The notes: generated by a model not told the origin, from the letters alone. Positions 16,621 to 28,868 are shown, counted from the first letter of the stretch. The stretch is 64,000 nt of DNA from Bacillus mesophilus (GCF_011008845.1 NZ_JAAIWM010000003.1:124001-188000), one strand, 5' to 3'. A program made the numbers and translations.

Positions 16621-17187
16621 TCATATACCTCTTTTTCTTTTTACCAAAAAATAAATCAAAACCAAAATAAGTGCCACCAATGTAAAGTAAACCTTTTCTT
16701 CCCCTTGCCATTTCATATATTGACTTACCGCCATAGCCTCTATTAAGACAGCAGGAATTTTCCCAATCAGAGTTGCGATTCCGAATGTAGTTACCGATAC
16801 CTTACTAAAAGAAGCTCCAATATTTACTAAACCTGACGGTACGAAGGGTAGTAACCGTAATGAAACAATAAGAAGAAACGCTTCCACTCCAGTAGTAGTT
16901 AAAAGTTTTTTATATATGGGGTGAGTGATTTCTTTTTCTCTTGTGAGAAATTCTATTCCCTTTCTATATAGAATCAAAGAAATCACACTACCCAATACCT
17001 CTCCAACAAGAGATAAAATTAATCCTTCCCAAAAGCCGAAAACATATATATTAGCAGCAGTAATAAAAACGCTTGGGATAAAGGCAAATAGACTAATTAG
17101 AACATTTACTAAAATACTAATGAGATAAGAAATCTCAGCATAATCGTTCATTAATTCCGTAATGAATTCTGTCATAAAAAACCACAC
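16621..17187 (-). CDS. TVP38/TMEM64-family membrane protein
   Basis: The 188-residue protein is largely hydrophobic with about five membrane segments. It shows the VTT/DedA-like core: FIPSVFITAANIYVFG with the following GEVLGSVISLILYRKG, and the RLLPFVPSGLVNIGAS re-entrant motif. Such proteins are lipid scramblase-like; their role in Bacillus is uncertain. The start is unclear: GTG 17187 and ATG 17175 both lie rather far from the AGGAGG. Confidence 0.85.
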   Translation of the reverse strand: MWFFMTEFITELMNDYAEISYLISILVNVLISLFAFIPSVFITAANIYVFGFWEGLILSLVGEVLGSVISLILYRKGIEFLTREKEITHPIYKKLLTTTGVEAFLLIVSLRLLPFVPSGLVNIGASFSKVSVTTFGIATLIGKIPAVLIEAMAVSQYMKWQGEEKVYFTLVALILVLIYFLVKRKRGI

Positions 17188-17240
17188 TTTCTTAGACTAG
17201 CTCCTCCTATTATAATGGCTAGCATAGAAGTTAAACAAAG

Positions 17241-17279
17241 TAAAAAAGTGTCATAAAGGGTGTAACCCTTTATGACACT
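17241..17279 (-). terminator. Terminator of the dehalogenase gene
   Basis: AGTGTCATAAAGGG and CCCTTTATGACACT are perfect 14-bp arms around TGTAA, followed by six T on the minus strand. Confidence 0.92.
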
Positions 17280-17293
17280 CCTATTTGATTATA

Positions 17294-18202
17294 CTAAATG
17301 ACTTCCTCTTTTAATGGATTACGTTTAACGAACTCAACAATATGCTGAGCTATTTCTTCTCCTTTTTCCTCCTGAAGGAAATGTCCCGCGTTTTCAATTG
17401 TAATTTCAGGTTCATTCTGTGAAGACGGAATCAGCTTTCTAAAGAATCGATCTCCACCTCTAGTAATTGGATCTTTATCTGAAAACATGACTAGTGTCGG
17501 CTTTTCCCATGTGGAATAGACCTCTCTCGCTGCTCTTAATTCTGCAGCACCGGGATCATCTTCTTTCATAGGAACTAATAATGGAAACATAGCAGCCCCC
17601 GCCTTATATGATACATCTGGAAATGGTGCTTCATATGCTGCAATCACTTCTGGCGTTATAGAATCAGGACTTGCCATACTTTTTTGAATCAGAGAACCAA
17701 TCGGTAAATCCTCGGTTCGTTCAGCGTATGCTCTCCATGCTAAAAAACCTCGAGTCGGAGGAATATCTCCTGTTGGCAGCCCTGTATTCATAATTACTAA
17801 CCTAGCGACTCTCTCTTCCATTTCTGCTGCAGTCCTAAGACCGATGAGTCCACCCCAATCTTGGACAACAAAGGTAATCTTCTCTAAGTTAAGCTGAACG
17901 ATAAACTCCTTTAGTGTATCTACGTGCATCTGAAAACTGTAATCTGCCTTATCTGAATATTTATCCGATTTTCCAAAACCGATGAAATCTAATGCAATGA
18001 CTCTGTGGTTTTCCGCTAACGTAGGAACCATTTTCCTATATAAATAAGACCAAGTTGGTTCTCCATGCAAACAAAGAAAAATCTCACCTTCTCCTTCATC
18101 AATGTAATGGACTCTTGCTCCATTGATGTTTATGTAATTAGGTTTGTAAGGGTAGTCCGTTATGTCTTTAAATTGCTCCTCAGGCGTTCTAATCATGTTC
18201 AT
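17294..18202 (-). CDS. Haloalkane dehalogenase-like alpha/beta hydrolase
   Basis: With the ATG at 18202 (8 nt after AAGGAG) the protein has 302 residues. It follows the HLD-I dehalogenase pattern: oxyanion motif [14 protein letters not shown], nucleophile elbow VVQDWGG with Asp at about 115 and the adjacent halide-binding Trp, acid region [10 protein letters not shown] and base GHFLQEEKG. It would hydrolyse C-halogen bonds, though epoxide hydrolases share the fold. No signal peptide. Monocistronic, diverging from the DUF421 gene across a palindrome. Confidence 0.88.
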   Translation of the reverse strand: MNMIRTPEEQFKDITDYPYKPNYININGARVHYIDEGEGEIFLCLHGEPTWSYLYRKMVPTLAENHRVIALDFIGFGKSDKYSDKADYSFQMHVDTLKEFIVQLNLEKITFVVQDWGGLIGLRTAAEMEERVARLVIMNTGLPTGDIPPTRGFLAWRAYAERTEDLPIGSLIQKSMASPDSITPEVIAAYEAPFPDVSYKAGAAMFPLLVPMKEDDPGAAELRAAREVYSTWEKPTLVMFSDKDPITRGGDRFFRKLIPSSQNEPEITIENAGHFLQEEKGEEIAQHIVEFVKRNPLKEEVI

Positions 18203-18276
18203 GTCATTCACTCCTTTTTAATAGTGCTTATTTATCAAGTATTCTACAGCTTGTACTTTCATTCCTTTTATTTAAA

Positions 18277-18297
18277 TATAGAAGTCTACCTTCTATA
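18277..18297. promoter_or_regulatory. Perfect interrupted palindrome between divergent genes
   Basis: TATAGAAG and CTTCTATA are exact arms around TCTAC. It sits between the dehalogenase and DUF421 starts; a plus-strand TTGTAC (18251-18256) lies 17-18 bp before AT-rich -10 candidates overlapping it. A repressor or MerR-type operator is likely; no regulator gene is adjacent. Confidence 0.5.
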
Positions 18298-18362
18298 ACA
18301 AGTATGTATAACCATGGTTAGTGTCAATAATGTTGATAATGTTAGTAAAGTAGGTGTCTAAT

Positions 18363-19058
18363 TTGAATCATTATTTCATGATTGCTACGGAATTATTGAT
18401 TGGCTTTTTCTTATTATTTACGATTACAAAGCTACTTGGAAAAACACAATTTGCTCAAATTACCCCGTTTGATTTTATCTCTGCACTCATACTCGGTGAA
18501 TTACTGGGAAATGCCATCTATGACCATGAAGTGAAAATAGGAGAGATCTTCTTTACTACAATATTGTGGGGCTCACTGATATTTGTTGTTGAAAAAATCA
18601 CGCAAAAATATCGAAGAACTAGAAAGATTTTAGAAGGGGATCCGAATATTGTTATAAACAAGGGACATATTCAATATGAGGCTCTTAAGAAGGGAAAGTT
18701 AGATTTAAATCAGATGATGAGCTTGATCAGACAGCAAGGCTATTTTTCTATTTCTGAGGTAGAATATGCTATTTTAGAAACGAATGGAATGGTTAGTGTC
18801 CTTCCCAAGGCAAAGTATGACACGCCCAAAATGAGTGACTTAAAATTACCTCTAAAGGATCCTCAATTACCAATTGCATTAGTCCTGGATGGTGAGGTGG
18901 TAGAAGAGAACTTAGTAGAACTTAATAAAGACCTGAAATGGCTAGAAAAGCAATTATCCAAACAAAGCTTTCATCGCGTAGTAGATGTACTCTATGCCGA
19001 ATGGAAGGATCAAAATCAACCTCTATATGTTTTGGGATATAAGAAGAAATCTAGTTAG
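18363..19058 (+). CDS. DUF421 membrane protein (YkjA/YetF type)
   Basis: The 231-residue protein has three N-terminal membrane segments (LLIGFFLLFTITKLLGKTQ; TPFDFISALILGELLGNAIY; ILWGSLIFVVEKI) and the paired DUF421 cytoplasmic domains (LEGDPNIVINKG, MMSLIRQQGYFSISEVEYAILETNG). The TTG at 18363 is 6 nt after an AGGTG; a GTG at 18354 has none. Members affect spore germination or stress in bacilli but the molecular function is unclear. Confidence 0.85.
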   Translation: MNHYFMIATELLIGFFLLFTITKLLGKTQFAQITPFDFISALILGELLGNAIYDHEVKIGEIFFTTILWGSLIFVVEKITQKYRRTRKILEGDPNIVINKGHIQYEALKKGKLDLNQMMSLIRQQGYFSISEVEYAILETNGMVSVLPKAKYDTPKMSDLKLPLKDPQLPIALVLDGEVVEENLVELNKDLKWLEKQLSKQSFHRVVDVLYAEWKDQNQPLYVLGYKKKSS

Positions 19059-19065
19059 AATGAAC

Positions 19066-19108
19066 AAAAAGTCCAAGTTCCCGTTACTTAAAGGGATTGG
19101 GCTTTTTT
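19066..19108 (+). terminator. Terminator of the DUF421 gene
   Basis: AAAAAGTCCAA pairs with TTGGGCTTTTTT (one G-U pair) around a 21-nt loop, just after the stop codon. Confidence 0.75.
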
Positions 19109-19184
19109 GAGCTATTTAGGCTTACTAAACAATGTGTAATATCGTTTATTTTTCAAAATATTTTTAGTCTTTTTTTTATTGAAA

Positions 19185-19213
19185 ATGAAAACAGAACAAA
19201 CGTTCCTTATAAT
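19185..19213 (+). promoter_or_regulatory. Promoter with LexA-like box before the homing endonuclease gene
   Basis: TATAAT at 19208-19213, with a weak ATGAAA 17 bp upstream. The spacer holds AGAACAAACGTTCC (19193-19206), 13 of 14 matches to the Bacillus LexA box CGAACRNRYGTTYC with the GAAC-N4-GTTC core intact. SOS control is inferred. Confidence 0.55.
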
Positions 19214-19237
19214 TAAAACATGAGGGGGATGAGAAAG

Positions 19238-19645
19238 ATGAAGGACATAGATGCAGCATACATTGCTGGAGTAATTGATGGCGAGGGTAGCATTACTTTA
19301 ACTAGAATGCACAAAGATGAGTATAGGAGACCCTGCATCTCTATTGCCTCAACCGACGAAGAGTTACTAGAGTTTATACAATGTATTATTGGTGGGACTA
19401 TAACTAATAAAAAGAATTACAAACCGGATATCCATAAAGATTCTTTTACTCTAACATTGAAGTCAAAAAAAGATGTTTTTCAAACTTTAAAATATATTAC
19501 TCCATACTTAAGAATAACTAAGAAAAAACAACGTTCAATGTTGATTCTTGGCAGGTACGAAAAGGTCACTCCAAGGAATGGGAAGTATTCAAAAGAACTA
19601 CTAGTAGAAAAAAAGACATTCGAAGGGGAGTTTTTCAACATATAA
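19238..19645 (+). CDS. Free-standing LAGLIDADG homing endonuclease
   Basis: With the ATG at 19238 (9 nt after GAGGGGG) the protein has 135 residues and one LAGLIDADG motif, AYIAGVIDGEGSITL, including the acidic metal ligand; a single motif implies a homodimer. The later pattern (KSKKDVFQTLKYITPYLRITKKKQRSMLIL) is usual for small intron-associated enzymes. It converges on the ssrA gene, whose T-loop is interrupted by a group I intron; the endonuclease gene lies outside that intron and 49 bp beyond the ssrA 3' end, and the ssrA terminator overlaps its stop codon. It likely mobilises, or once mobilised, the intron. Confidence 0.85.
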   Translation: MKDIDAAYIAGVIDGEGSITLTRMHKDEYRRPCISIASTDEELLEFIQCIIGGTITNKKNYKPDIHKDSFTLTLKSKKDVFQTLKYITPYLRITKKKQRSMLILGRYEKVTPRNGKYSKELLVEKKTFEGEFFNI

Positions 19646-19675
19646 AAAAGACCAACACCTTATGTGCTGATCTTT
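19643..19675 (-). terminator. Terminator of ssrA
   Basis: On the minus strand AAAGATCAGCAC pairs with GTGTTGGTCTTT (two G-U pairs) and runs into six T. It begins 20 nt beyond the encoded CCA of ssrA and overlaps the stop of the convergent endonuclease gene. Confidence 0.75.
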
Positions 19676-19711
19676 GGATCCACCTATGTATGTATGGTGG
19701 AGACGGTGGGA

Positions 19712-19985
19712 CGTGAATTTCCATACTTTCGTTATGGCACTGACTATATCTTGAACCTAATCACTTAGGTCCTCCGGCGTATTATGCAAGATATGATTTT
19801 TACTCAAATGAGTAAGATCTTGCATCCTAGTACTACCATGTAGGTAGCCTATAAGTCGATACACGGCTGTTGAATTGCTTCACATACCGCTCGGCATTGC
19901 CTTATCACTATTGTAAATGACTTAGGTTTCACCGATAAAGCCGGATTTTCACTTGCATGTTACCACACAAGGCGACTAATTACTA
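19712..19985 (-). other. Group I intron in the tmRNA T-loop
   Basis: The 274-nt insert breaks the T-loop between positions 59 and 60. Exon 1 ends in U (TTCGAT) and the intron ends in G, as group I splicing requires. P1: exon CGAT pairs with intron GTCG, the last pair being U-G. P7: GACTTATA (about 19850-19857) with TATAGTC (19742-19748), and the typical AAGATATAGTC at 19742-19752. P8: GACCTAA/TTAGGTTC directly before it. P9: CCATA/TATGG. Two extra hairpins between the P7 strands suggest subgroup IA. No open frame is inside. Confidence 0.92.
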
Positions 19986-20206
19986 ATCGAACCCACGTCC
20001 AGAAACATCGCCACTTAAGCTTCTACGAGTGTAGTCGACATATTAGCATTTCGCTAACCTCTTGGCCTATCGACAGGCTTTGAAGCAGCTAGTCTGGTTG
20101 TTCTCTTCCATTGTCCTCAGACGGCGAACTCCGGCGTAGCCCACTTAGAGTGAGTCCCTGATCCTACCACATGGGCGATGGAGGGAGGAACCGCTATAGT
20201 CTGTTA

Positions 20207-20242
20207 TTAAGCAGCTAAAGCGAAGTTGTTGTTTGTTTTGCC
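20207..20242 (-). other. tmRNA proteolysis-tag reading frame
   Basis: Twelve codons encode GKTNNNFALAA and a stop, the degradation tag added to stalled proteins; the ALAA end is the ClpXP signal, and clpP lies at 35.8 kb. The tag is shorter than that of B. subtilis. Confidence 0.88.
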
Positions 20243-20445
20243 AGTTATTGGCTTTGACGTTTTAACGAGGCCGATCCCCTCGACTCGCAACCCAAGCTCG
20301 AACTATCCCTGTCGAATCCGTAGCGTCCCCATTATAAGAGATGTGAGAAGGTTAATTCTCATTTCAAATGGTAGTACGGGAAAGTTAAGTTATAAGCTTA
20401 TTGCTTATTCAATTGTCAGCGTCGTCTTTCCCGACGACAATTCTT

Positions 20446-20473
20446 ATTATAACACATATGAAGTTGAATACAA
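20446..20473 (-). promoter_or_regulatory. Probable ssrA promoter
   Basis: Minus-strand TTGTAT (20468-20473) and TATAAT (20446-20451) are 16 bp apart. The leader to 20330 contains a GTCGTC/GACGAC hairpin (about 20420-20438) and would be removed by RNase P. A second TATAAT directly abutting the mature 5' end (20332-20337) is too close to be the promoter of this end. Confidence 0.6.
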
Positions 20474-20495
20474 TTGGTAGTTCCTTCATCCATTG

Positions 20496-20963
20496 CTACA
20501 TTTTTTGTCGATCTCGGAAGGCTCTCTCAATATCACGCTTTGCTTCCTTAGACTTTAAGTCCTCACGCTTATCATAATGCTTCTTCCCTTTTCCAAGACC
20601 AATCAGCACCTTAGCAAATCCATTTTTCAAATATACCTTAATCGGTACAAGCGTAACCCCTGCCTCTTTCGTTTCACCAATTAGCTTCGCAATCTGCTTT
20701 TTATGAAGTAGAAGCTTACGAGTTCTTAACGGATCATGATTAAAGCGATTTCCCTGCTCATATGGACTAACGTGTGCATTATAAAGGTAAACCTCACCCT
20801 TTTGAATCCTAGCAAACGAATCACGTAAATTAATCTTCCCAGCTCTGATTGCTTTTATTTCTGTTCCTTGAAGGACAATCCCAGCTTCATACGTGTCTTC
20901 AATGAAGTAATCATGGTTTGCTTTTTTATTTTGAGCAACAACCTTACCTTCTCCCTTTGGCAA
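20496..20963 (-). CDS. smpB: SsrA-binding protein SmpB
   Basis: The 155-residue partner of tmRNA. The start is TTG at 20963 (product [15 protein letters not shown]), 7 nt after GAGGGGG, matching the B. subtilis protein of 156 residues. Conserved parts: [42 protein letters not shown] and the basic tail [11 protein letters not shown]...AFRDRQKM that enters the ribosomal mRNA channel. Between rnr and ssrA. Confidence 0.96.
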   Translation of the reverse strand: MPKGEGKVVAQNKKANHDYFIEDTYEAGIVLQGTEIKAIRAGKINLRDSFARIQKGEVYLYNAHVSPYEQGNRFNHDPLRTRKLLLHKKQIAKLIGETKEAGVTLVPIKVYLKNGFAKVLIGLGKGKKHYDKREDLKSKEAKRDIERAFRDRQKM

Positions 20964-21058
20964 TGTGTGCACCCCCTCTTTTTGAATGGTAGTTAAAATT
21001 TTAACAAATTTTAACTCTATTCACAATCAATAACTATAACGTCACGTTAGAAGATAAA

Positions 21059-21086
21059 TATAGGGTGATGACCAGCATCACCCTAT
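21059..21086 (-). terminator. Hairpin after rnr
   Basis: ATAGGGTGATG and CATCACCCTAT are perfect arms around ACCAG. The minus-strand T-run is weak (TTTAT), so partial read-through to smpB is likely. Confidence 0.65.
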
Positions 21087-21092
21087 ACCCTA

Positions 21093-23435
21093 TTATCTTT
21101 TCTTTTTAGGCTTACGTTTTGCTTTTGGAGAGTTTTCAAAATGCTTTTTCTGTTTGTTAGCTGGACGGCCACTACCTTTACGGGCCTCACCGTCTTTGCT
21201 AGAACGACTTCTCCGACCTGCACCAGTCCCGCTACGCCCCTCACGTTTTTCACTTTGAATGACAGTTGGTCGATCCTTACGTTCAGGACGCTTGTTCACC
21301 TTCATGCCGACGATTTCAAAGTCAATGGATCGTTCGTCTTTATTCACTTTTATGAGTCGAACTTTAATTTCATCACCAATTCTAAAAATGTTTCCTGTTC
21401 TCTCACCAATCATGGCATAGGTAGACTCATCATATCGATAATAATCATCGGTTAGATAGCTGACATGAACGAGGCCTTCAATCGTATTAGGAAGTTCAAC
21501 GAATAGCCCAAAGTTTGTCACAGAGCTAATCATGCCGTCATATTCTTCACCGATCTTATCTTCCATATATTCAGCCTTTTTCAACTCATCTGTTTCACGT
21601 TCTGCTTCAACCGCTCTTCGCTCCATATTTGAAGAATGATCCGCAACGTCCGGAAGCAGGTGATTCCATTTTTCCTTCGTCTTCTCGTCTACCTTCTTAT
21701 CGATTAGATAAGTACGGATTAGACGGTGGACAATTAAATCCGGATAACGACGGATTGGTGAAGTAAAGTGAGTATAGAACTCTGTTGAAAGTCCAAAGTG
21801 TCCAAGACTCTCAGCATCATAACGTGCTTGCTTCATGGAACGTAATAATACTGTAGAAATAACGGTTTCTTCCGGAGTGCCTTGAACAGCTTCAATGACC
21901 TGCTGTAACGCACGTGGATGGATCGAATTACCCGAACCTTTCACAACATATCCAAAGTTTGTAATAAATTCAAAGAAACGATTTAACTTTTCTTCTTTTG
22001 GATCCTCATGGACACGGTACATAAACGGAACATTCATCCAATGGAAATGCTCTGCTACTGTTTCATTAGCTAGTAGCATGAATTCTTCAATTAAGCGCTC
22101 TGCTACCGAACGTTCACGTAGCACAACATCATAAGGCTTTCCTTCTTCATCCACTAGAACCTTTGCTTCTTTAAAATCAAAATCAATAGCTCCACGTTCC
22201 ATCCGCTTATTACGCAGTACCTGTGCTAATTCACCCATTAATTCGAACATTGGAACGAGGCCACTATATTTTTCGCGGACTTCTTCATCCTTGTCCTCTA
22301 ATATATGGTTAACGTCTTTATAAGTCATTCGTTCCGTTGTTTTAATCACACTCTCAAAGATCTCATGACTTACTACTTCTCCCGCTTGGTTAATAACCAT
22401 TTCACAAGATAGTGTAAAACGATCCACCTTTGGATTAAGTGAACAGATTCCGTTAGATAAACGATGCGGAATCATTGGAATTACACGGTCTACTAAATAA
22501 ATACTCGTTCCACGATCAGCCGCTTCTACATCTATTGGCGAACCTTCTTTAACATAATGAGTAACATCCGCAATATGAACACCAAGCTTAAAGTTCCCAT
22601 TCTCCATTTTCGTTACCGTAACAGCATCATCTAAATCCTTTGCGTCTGCACCATCAATAGTAACAATTGTCTCATTACGAAGATCACGTCTATTTCCAAT
22701 TTGATCTTCTGCGATTGTATCAGGTACAGCATTTGCTTGTTGGATCGCTTCTGCTGGAAACTCTTGAGGTAATCCATATTTATGAATAACAGAAAGAATG
22801 TCTATTCCAGGATCATTTTTATGACCTAGAATATGCAATACTTCTCCTTCAGCACTCATTCTTCCTTCAGGGTACGTTACTAGTTTAACAACTACTTTGT
22901 GACCGTCAACAGCTCCCTTTGAAGCATCTTTAGGAATGAAGATGTCATTTGTAATTCGCTTATCATCGACAACGACAAAACCAAAGCTTTTACTTTGTTC
23001 GTATGTACCAACGACCTCTTTAACGCCCCGTTCAATAATACGGACAACCTGTCCCTCTTCTCTTGAACCAGTTGAGGTAGGATTTATTCGCACAAGTACG
23101 GTGTCACCATGCATCGCATTTTTCAAATCGGATGGTGGGATAAAGATATCCTGTCGATCTTTTTCTTCTGTCTCCACAAATGCAAATCCTTTAGGATGAG
23201 CAATAACTTTACCGCGGATTAAATTCATCTTATCAGGTAATCCGTAACGGTTACTTCTTGTCCGGACAATTAGCCCCTGCTCTTCCATCTGCACTAATGC
23301 TTTTACAAAATCTTTGAAAGCTGCTGAATCTTCAATACCAAACGCCTCTTCCAATTCTTGAACCGTTAAAGGCTTATAAGCTTCCTCTTTCATAAAGGAT
23401 AGCAATTGATTTATATGTTCCTGAATGACATCCAT
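21093..23435 (-). CDS. rnr: Ribonuclease R
   Basis: A 3'-5' exoribonuclease of 780 residues. Order: N-terminal winged helix ([18 protein letters not shown]), two cold-shock domains, RNB catalytic domain with [16 protein letters not shown] (metal-binding Asp residues) and [16 protein letters not shown], an S1 domain ([26 protein letters not shown]) and a Lys/Arg-rich tail. The start ATG at 23435 is favoured over a GTG at 23447 that overlaps the GGGAG site. RNase R partners tmRNA-SmpB in degrading stalled messages, so the neighbours make functional sense. Confidence 0.95.
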   Translation of the reverse strand: MDVIQEHINQLLSFMKEEAYKPLTVQELEEAFGIEDSAAFKDFVKALVQMEEQGLIVRTRSNRYGLPDKMNLIRGKVIAHPKGFAFVETEEKDRQDIFIPPSDLKNAMHGDTVLVRINPTSTGSREEGQVVRIIERGVKEVVGTYEQSKSFGFVVVDDKRITNDIFIPKDASKGAVDGHKVVVKLVTYPEGRMSAEGEVLHILGHKNDPGIDILSVIHKYGLPQEFPAEAIQQANAVPDTIAEDQIGNRRDLRNETIVTIDGADAKDLDDAVTVTKMENGNFKLGVHIADVTHYVKEGSPIDVEAADRGTSIYLVDRVIPMIPHRLSNGICSLNPKVDRFTLSCEMVINQAGEVVSHEIFESVIKTTERMTYKDVNHILEDKDEEVREKYSGLVPMFELMGELAQVLRNKRMERGAIDFDFKEAKVLVDEEGKPYDVVLRERSVAERLIEEFMLLANETVAEHFHWMNVPFMYRVHEDPKEEKLNRFFEFITNFGYVVKGSGNSIHPRALQQVIEAVQGTPEETVISTVLLRSMKQARYDAESLGHFGLSTEFYTHFTSPIRRYPDLIVHRLIRTYLIDKKVDEKTKEKWNHLLPDVADHSSNMERRAVEAERETDELKKAEYMEDKIGEEYDGMISSVTNFGLFVELPNTIEGLVHVSYLTDDYYRYDESTYAMIGERTGNIFRIGDEIKVRLIKVNKDERSIDFEIVGMKVNKRPERKDRPTVIQSEKREGRSGTGAGRRSRSSKDGEARKGSGRPANKQKKHFENSPKAKRKPKKKR

Positions 23436-23460
23436 TTTTTTCGTCACTCCCTACGTTTTA

Positions 23461-23535
23461 TTTAATCCAGCTCCAGCGCCCAGCCCCTCAAGGCCAAATG
23501 TTCCTGAGGCTAACGGGGCGCTTGCGCCTCTTGTT
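23461..23535 (-). repeat. GC-rich repeat, family 2 copy 2 (short form)
   Basis: Read on the minus strand it starts GAACAAGAGGCGCAAGCGCC, 4 nt after the esterase stop codon, and ends GGGGCTGGGCGCTGGAGCTG, matching the copy at 12718-12846. It fills the space between the esterase and rnr genes. Confidence 0.75.
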
Positions 23536-23538
23536 CAT

Positions 23539-24279
23539 TTACCACTTAATATTTTCTAAAAACTTCAGAACATCTTCATGAAGCACATCTCTCTCTTTAT
23601 CGAGAGTGATAACATGGCCTGACTCTTCGTACCACTTGATTTTCTTATCAATCGATTCAACTTCATTGTAAATAATATTTGCACTATCTGTGTTAATCAT
23701 ATGATCATGTCTTGATTGAACAACGAAGGTTGGAGCGTAAACTAAGTCTACCTGTTTTCTAACATCAGAAATTAACTCTTGAAGAGCCTTTAGCGTCTTC
23801 ATTGGTTTCTGTTTGAAAGTCTCCATTTCAGCGTCAATTTCTTCATTAGATTTACCTTCTTGTTGCTTGTACTCTCTTGCATATTCTAGGATCCCTTTGT
23901 ACATAACTTCTTCACTTTTAATATACATAGGTGCACACATAGTTACGATTCCCTTTATTGGTACAGTATAACCCAATTTTAGGGAAAATACCCCGCCTAA
24001 CGAGAGTCCGGCAACGGCAATCTTTTCATATCCTTTTTCCTTAAGAAACTGATAGGCTTCTGTTACATCCTCCCACCAATCATCTGGTCCATATTGTACT
24101 AGTTCCTCTGGAGGTACACCATGTCCTCTATACTGTGGTCCATAGCAGGTATATCCATTCTTTTCTAAATATCTAGCTAACATTCTGCAGTCAGCTGAAT
24201 TTCCGGTGAATCCGTGTAATAATAAAACAGCCCGTTCTCCCCCTTCAAAGAAGAATGGTTTCGGTAATACTCTCTTCAT
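23539..24279 (-). CDS. est: Carboxylesterase (Est30 type)
   Basis: The 246-residue alpha/beta hydrolase matches the small thermophilic Bacillus/Geobacillus esterases: oxyanion motif [16 protein letters not shown], nucleophile elbow AGLSLGG, acid in SRHDHMIN and base in SGHVITLD. Start ATG at 24279 is 8 nt after AAAGGGG. It lies between secG and rnr, as yvaK does in B. subtilis. Two copies of a 20-bp operator-like palindrome lie upstream. Confidence 0.9.
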   Translation of the reverse strand: MKRVLPKPFFFEGGERAVLLLHGFTGNSADCRMLARYLEKNGYTCYGPQYRGHGVPPEELVQYGPDDWWEDVTEAYQFLKEKGYEKIAVAGLSLGGVFSLKLGYTVPIKGIVTMCAPMYIKSEEVMYKGILEYAREYKQQEGKSNEEIDAEMETFKQKPMKTLKALQELISDVRKQVDLVYAPTFVVQSRHDHMINTDSANIIYNEVESIDKKIKWYEESGHVITLDKERDVLHEDVLKFLENIKW

Positions 24280-24311
24280 ATTCGGTACCCCTTTCAAGTG
24301 CTTCTAACACA

Positions 24312-24331
24312 TTAAACAAACGTTTAATTAA
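24312..24331. promoter_or_regulatory. Operator-like 20-mer, copy 1
   Basis: TTAAACAAACGTTTAATTAA; the first 16 bp are an inverted repeat TTAAAC-N4-GTTTAA. An identical copy lies 58 bp away. TetR-family operators often look like this. Close to the esterase start. Confidence 0.55.
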
Positions 24332-24369
24332 GACTCCTCATCCCCTATCACCACTGTGTTTACATTAGT

Positions 24370-24389
24370 TTAAACAAACGTTTAATTAA
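24370..24389. promoter_or_regulatory. Operator-like 20-mer, copy 2
   Basis: Identical to the 20-mer at 24312-24331, in the same orientation, upstream of the esterase gene. The two copies probably flank its promoter. Confidence 0.55.
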
Positions 24390-24473
24390 CTATTAGAAAA
24401 GCTTTGGTTACTCTGTTTCAGCATATATAAACGGTTACCATTATTGTAAAAATATGTATGTATCTTTATTGAA

Positions 24474-24501
24474 ATAAAAAAGCGTTGGAATCACCAACGC
24501 T
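24474..24501 (-). terminator. Terminator of secG
   Basis: AGCGTTGG and CCAACGCT arms around a five-nt loop with a T-run on the minus strand. It separates secG from the esterase-rnr-smpB genes. Confidence 0.85.
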
Positions 24502-24520
24502 TTATACTTGCATTCATTTT

Positions 24521-24754
24521 TTAAATTCCAAAATAGGCAACAGCAATTGTTAAAACGAAGAATAGAACCGATAATACAATCGTTATACGATGTAAAACCG
24601 CATCAATACCGCGTGCTTTTTGCTTTCCAAAAAGCTGCTCTGCACCACCTGAAATAGCTCCTGATAAACCAGCGCTCTTACCTGATTGAAGAAGAACGAC
24701 AACAATTAACGCAATCGATACTAAAATTAATAAAGTTATGAATAAAGCATGCAC
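24521..24754 (-). CDS. secG: Protein translocase subunit SecG
   Basis: A 77-residue membrane protein with two hydrophobic segments ([43 protein letters not shown]) joined by the conserved [26 protein letters not shown] loop. It is part of the SecYEG export channel. The ATG follows AGGAGGTGTT. Confidence 0.95.
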   Translation of the reverse strand: MHALFITLLILVSIALIVVVLLQSGKSAGLSGAISGGAEQLFGKQKARGIDAVLHRITIVLSVLFFVLTIAVAYFGI

Positions 24755-24917
24755 GAGACAACACCTCCTAAACGGACTTCACATTATTTTAAATGTATCA
24801 TAAAATGTCAAGCTAGACAAGAAAATCTCATTGTTCATACTTATCTGTGTTAAAAAGCTGAAGGCTTGCCTCTTAACAATATACCCACCTTGGTATTATT
24901 GTACAAAAAACTACCTG

Positions 24918-24990
24918 AATTGCATAATAAACATCGATAATTGCACAAATTTAAAAAAAATTGCATAGAACTCACTAATAATTGCACAAA
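24918..24990. repeat. 20-21-nt periodic intergenic array D (core AATTGCAYAA)
   Basis: Cores TTGCATAA, TTGCACAA, TTGCATAG and TTGCACAA start at 24920, 24941, 24961 and 24982, spacings 21, 20 and 21. The array lies between the eno terminator and secG. Confidence 0.75.
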
Positions 24991-25006
24991 ACGGGTTTCT
25001 TTGACA

Positions 25007-25035
25007 GAAAAAAGTGTCCCTAAACAAGGGACACT
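25007..25035 (-). terminator. Terminator of eno
   Basis: AGTGTCCC and GGGACACT arms around a seven-nt loop, with six T on the minus strand. End of the glycolytic operon. Confidence 0.9.
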
Positions 25036-25043
25036 TCCTATTA

Positions 25044-26515
<1,472 letters not shown>

Positions 26516-26548
26516 ACTGCTAGAAAATCAATATTGTACTTAACAAAG

Positions 26549-28868
<2,320 letters not shown>

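Larger units (their letters stand above)
19695..20330 (-). ncRNA. ssrA: tmRNA gene interrupted by a group I intron
   Basis: The 5' end GGGGACGCTACGGATTCGAC (from 20330) and 3' end CCGTCTCCACCA (to 19695) form the tRNA-like acceptor, as in B. subtilis tmRNA. The tag frame GKTNNNFALAA-stop lies at 20207-20242. The gene is 636 nt because the T-loop is split: exon 1 is 20330-19986 (345 nt), intron 19985-19712, exon 2 19711-19695 (17 nt). Spliced length is 362 nt, with a normal T-arm GTGGG-TTCGATT-CCCAC. Ribosome rescue in this cell therefore depends on splicing. It lies downstream of its protein partner smpB. Confidence 0.95.

Noticed and set aside
19649..19676. Terminator of the endonuclease gene on the plus strand
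   Set aside because: The hairpin has two mismatches in that direction and no T-run; on the minus strand both become G-U pairs with a T-run, so it belongs to ssrA.
20226..20480. 84-codon open frame on the plus strand
   Set aside because: Antisense to the tmRNA 5' domain and its leader; conserved RNA explains the sequence.
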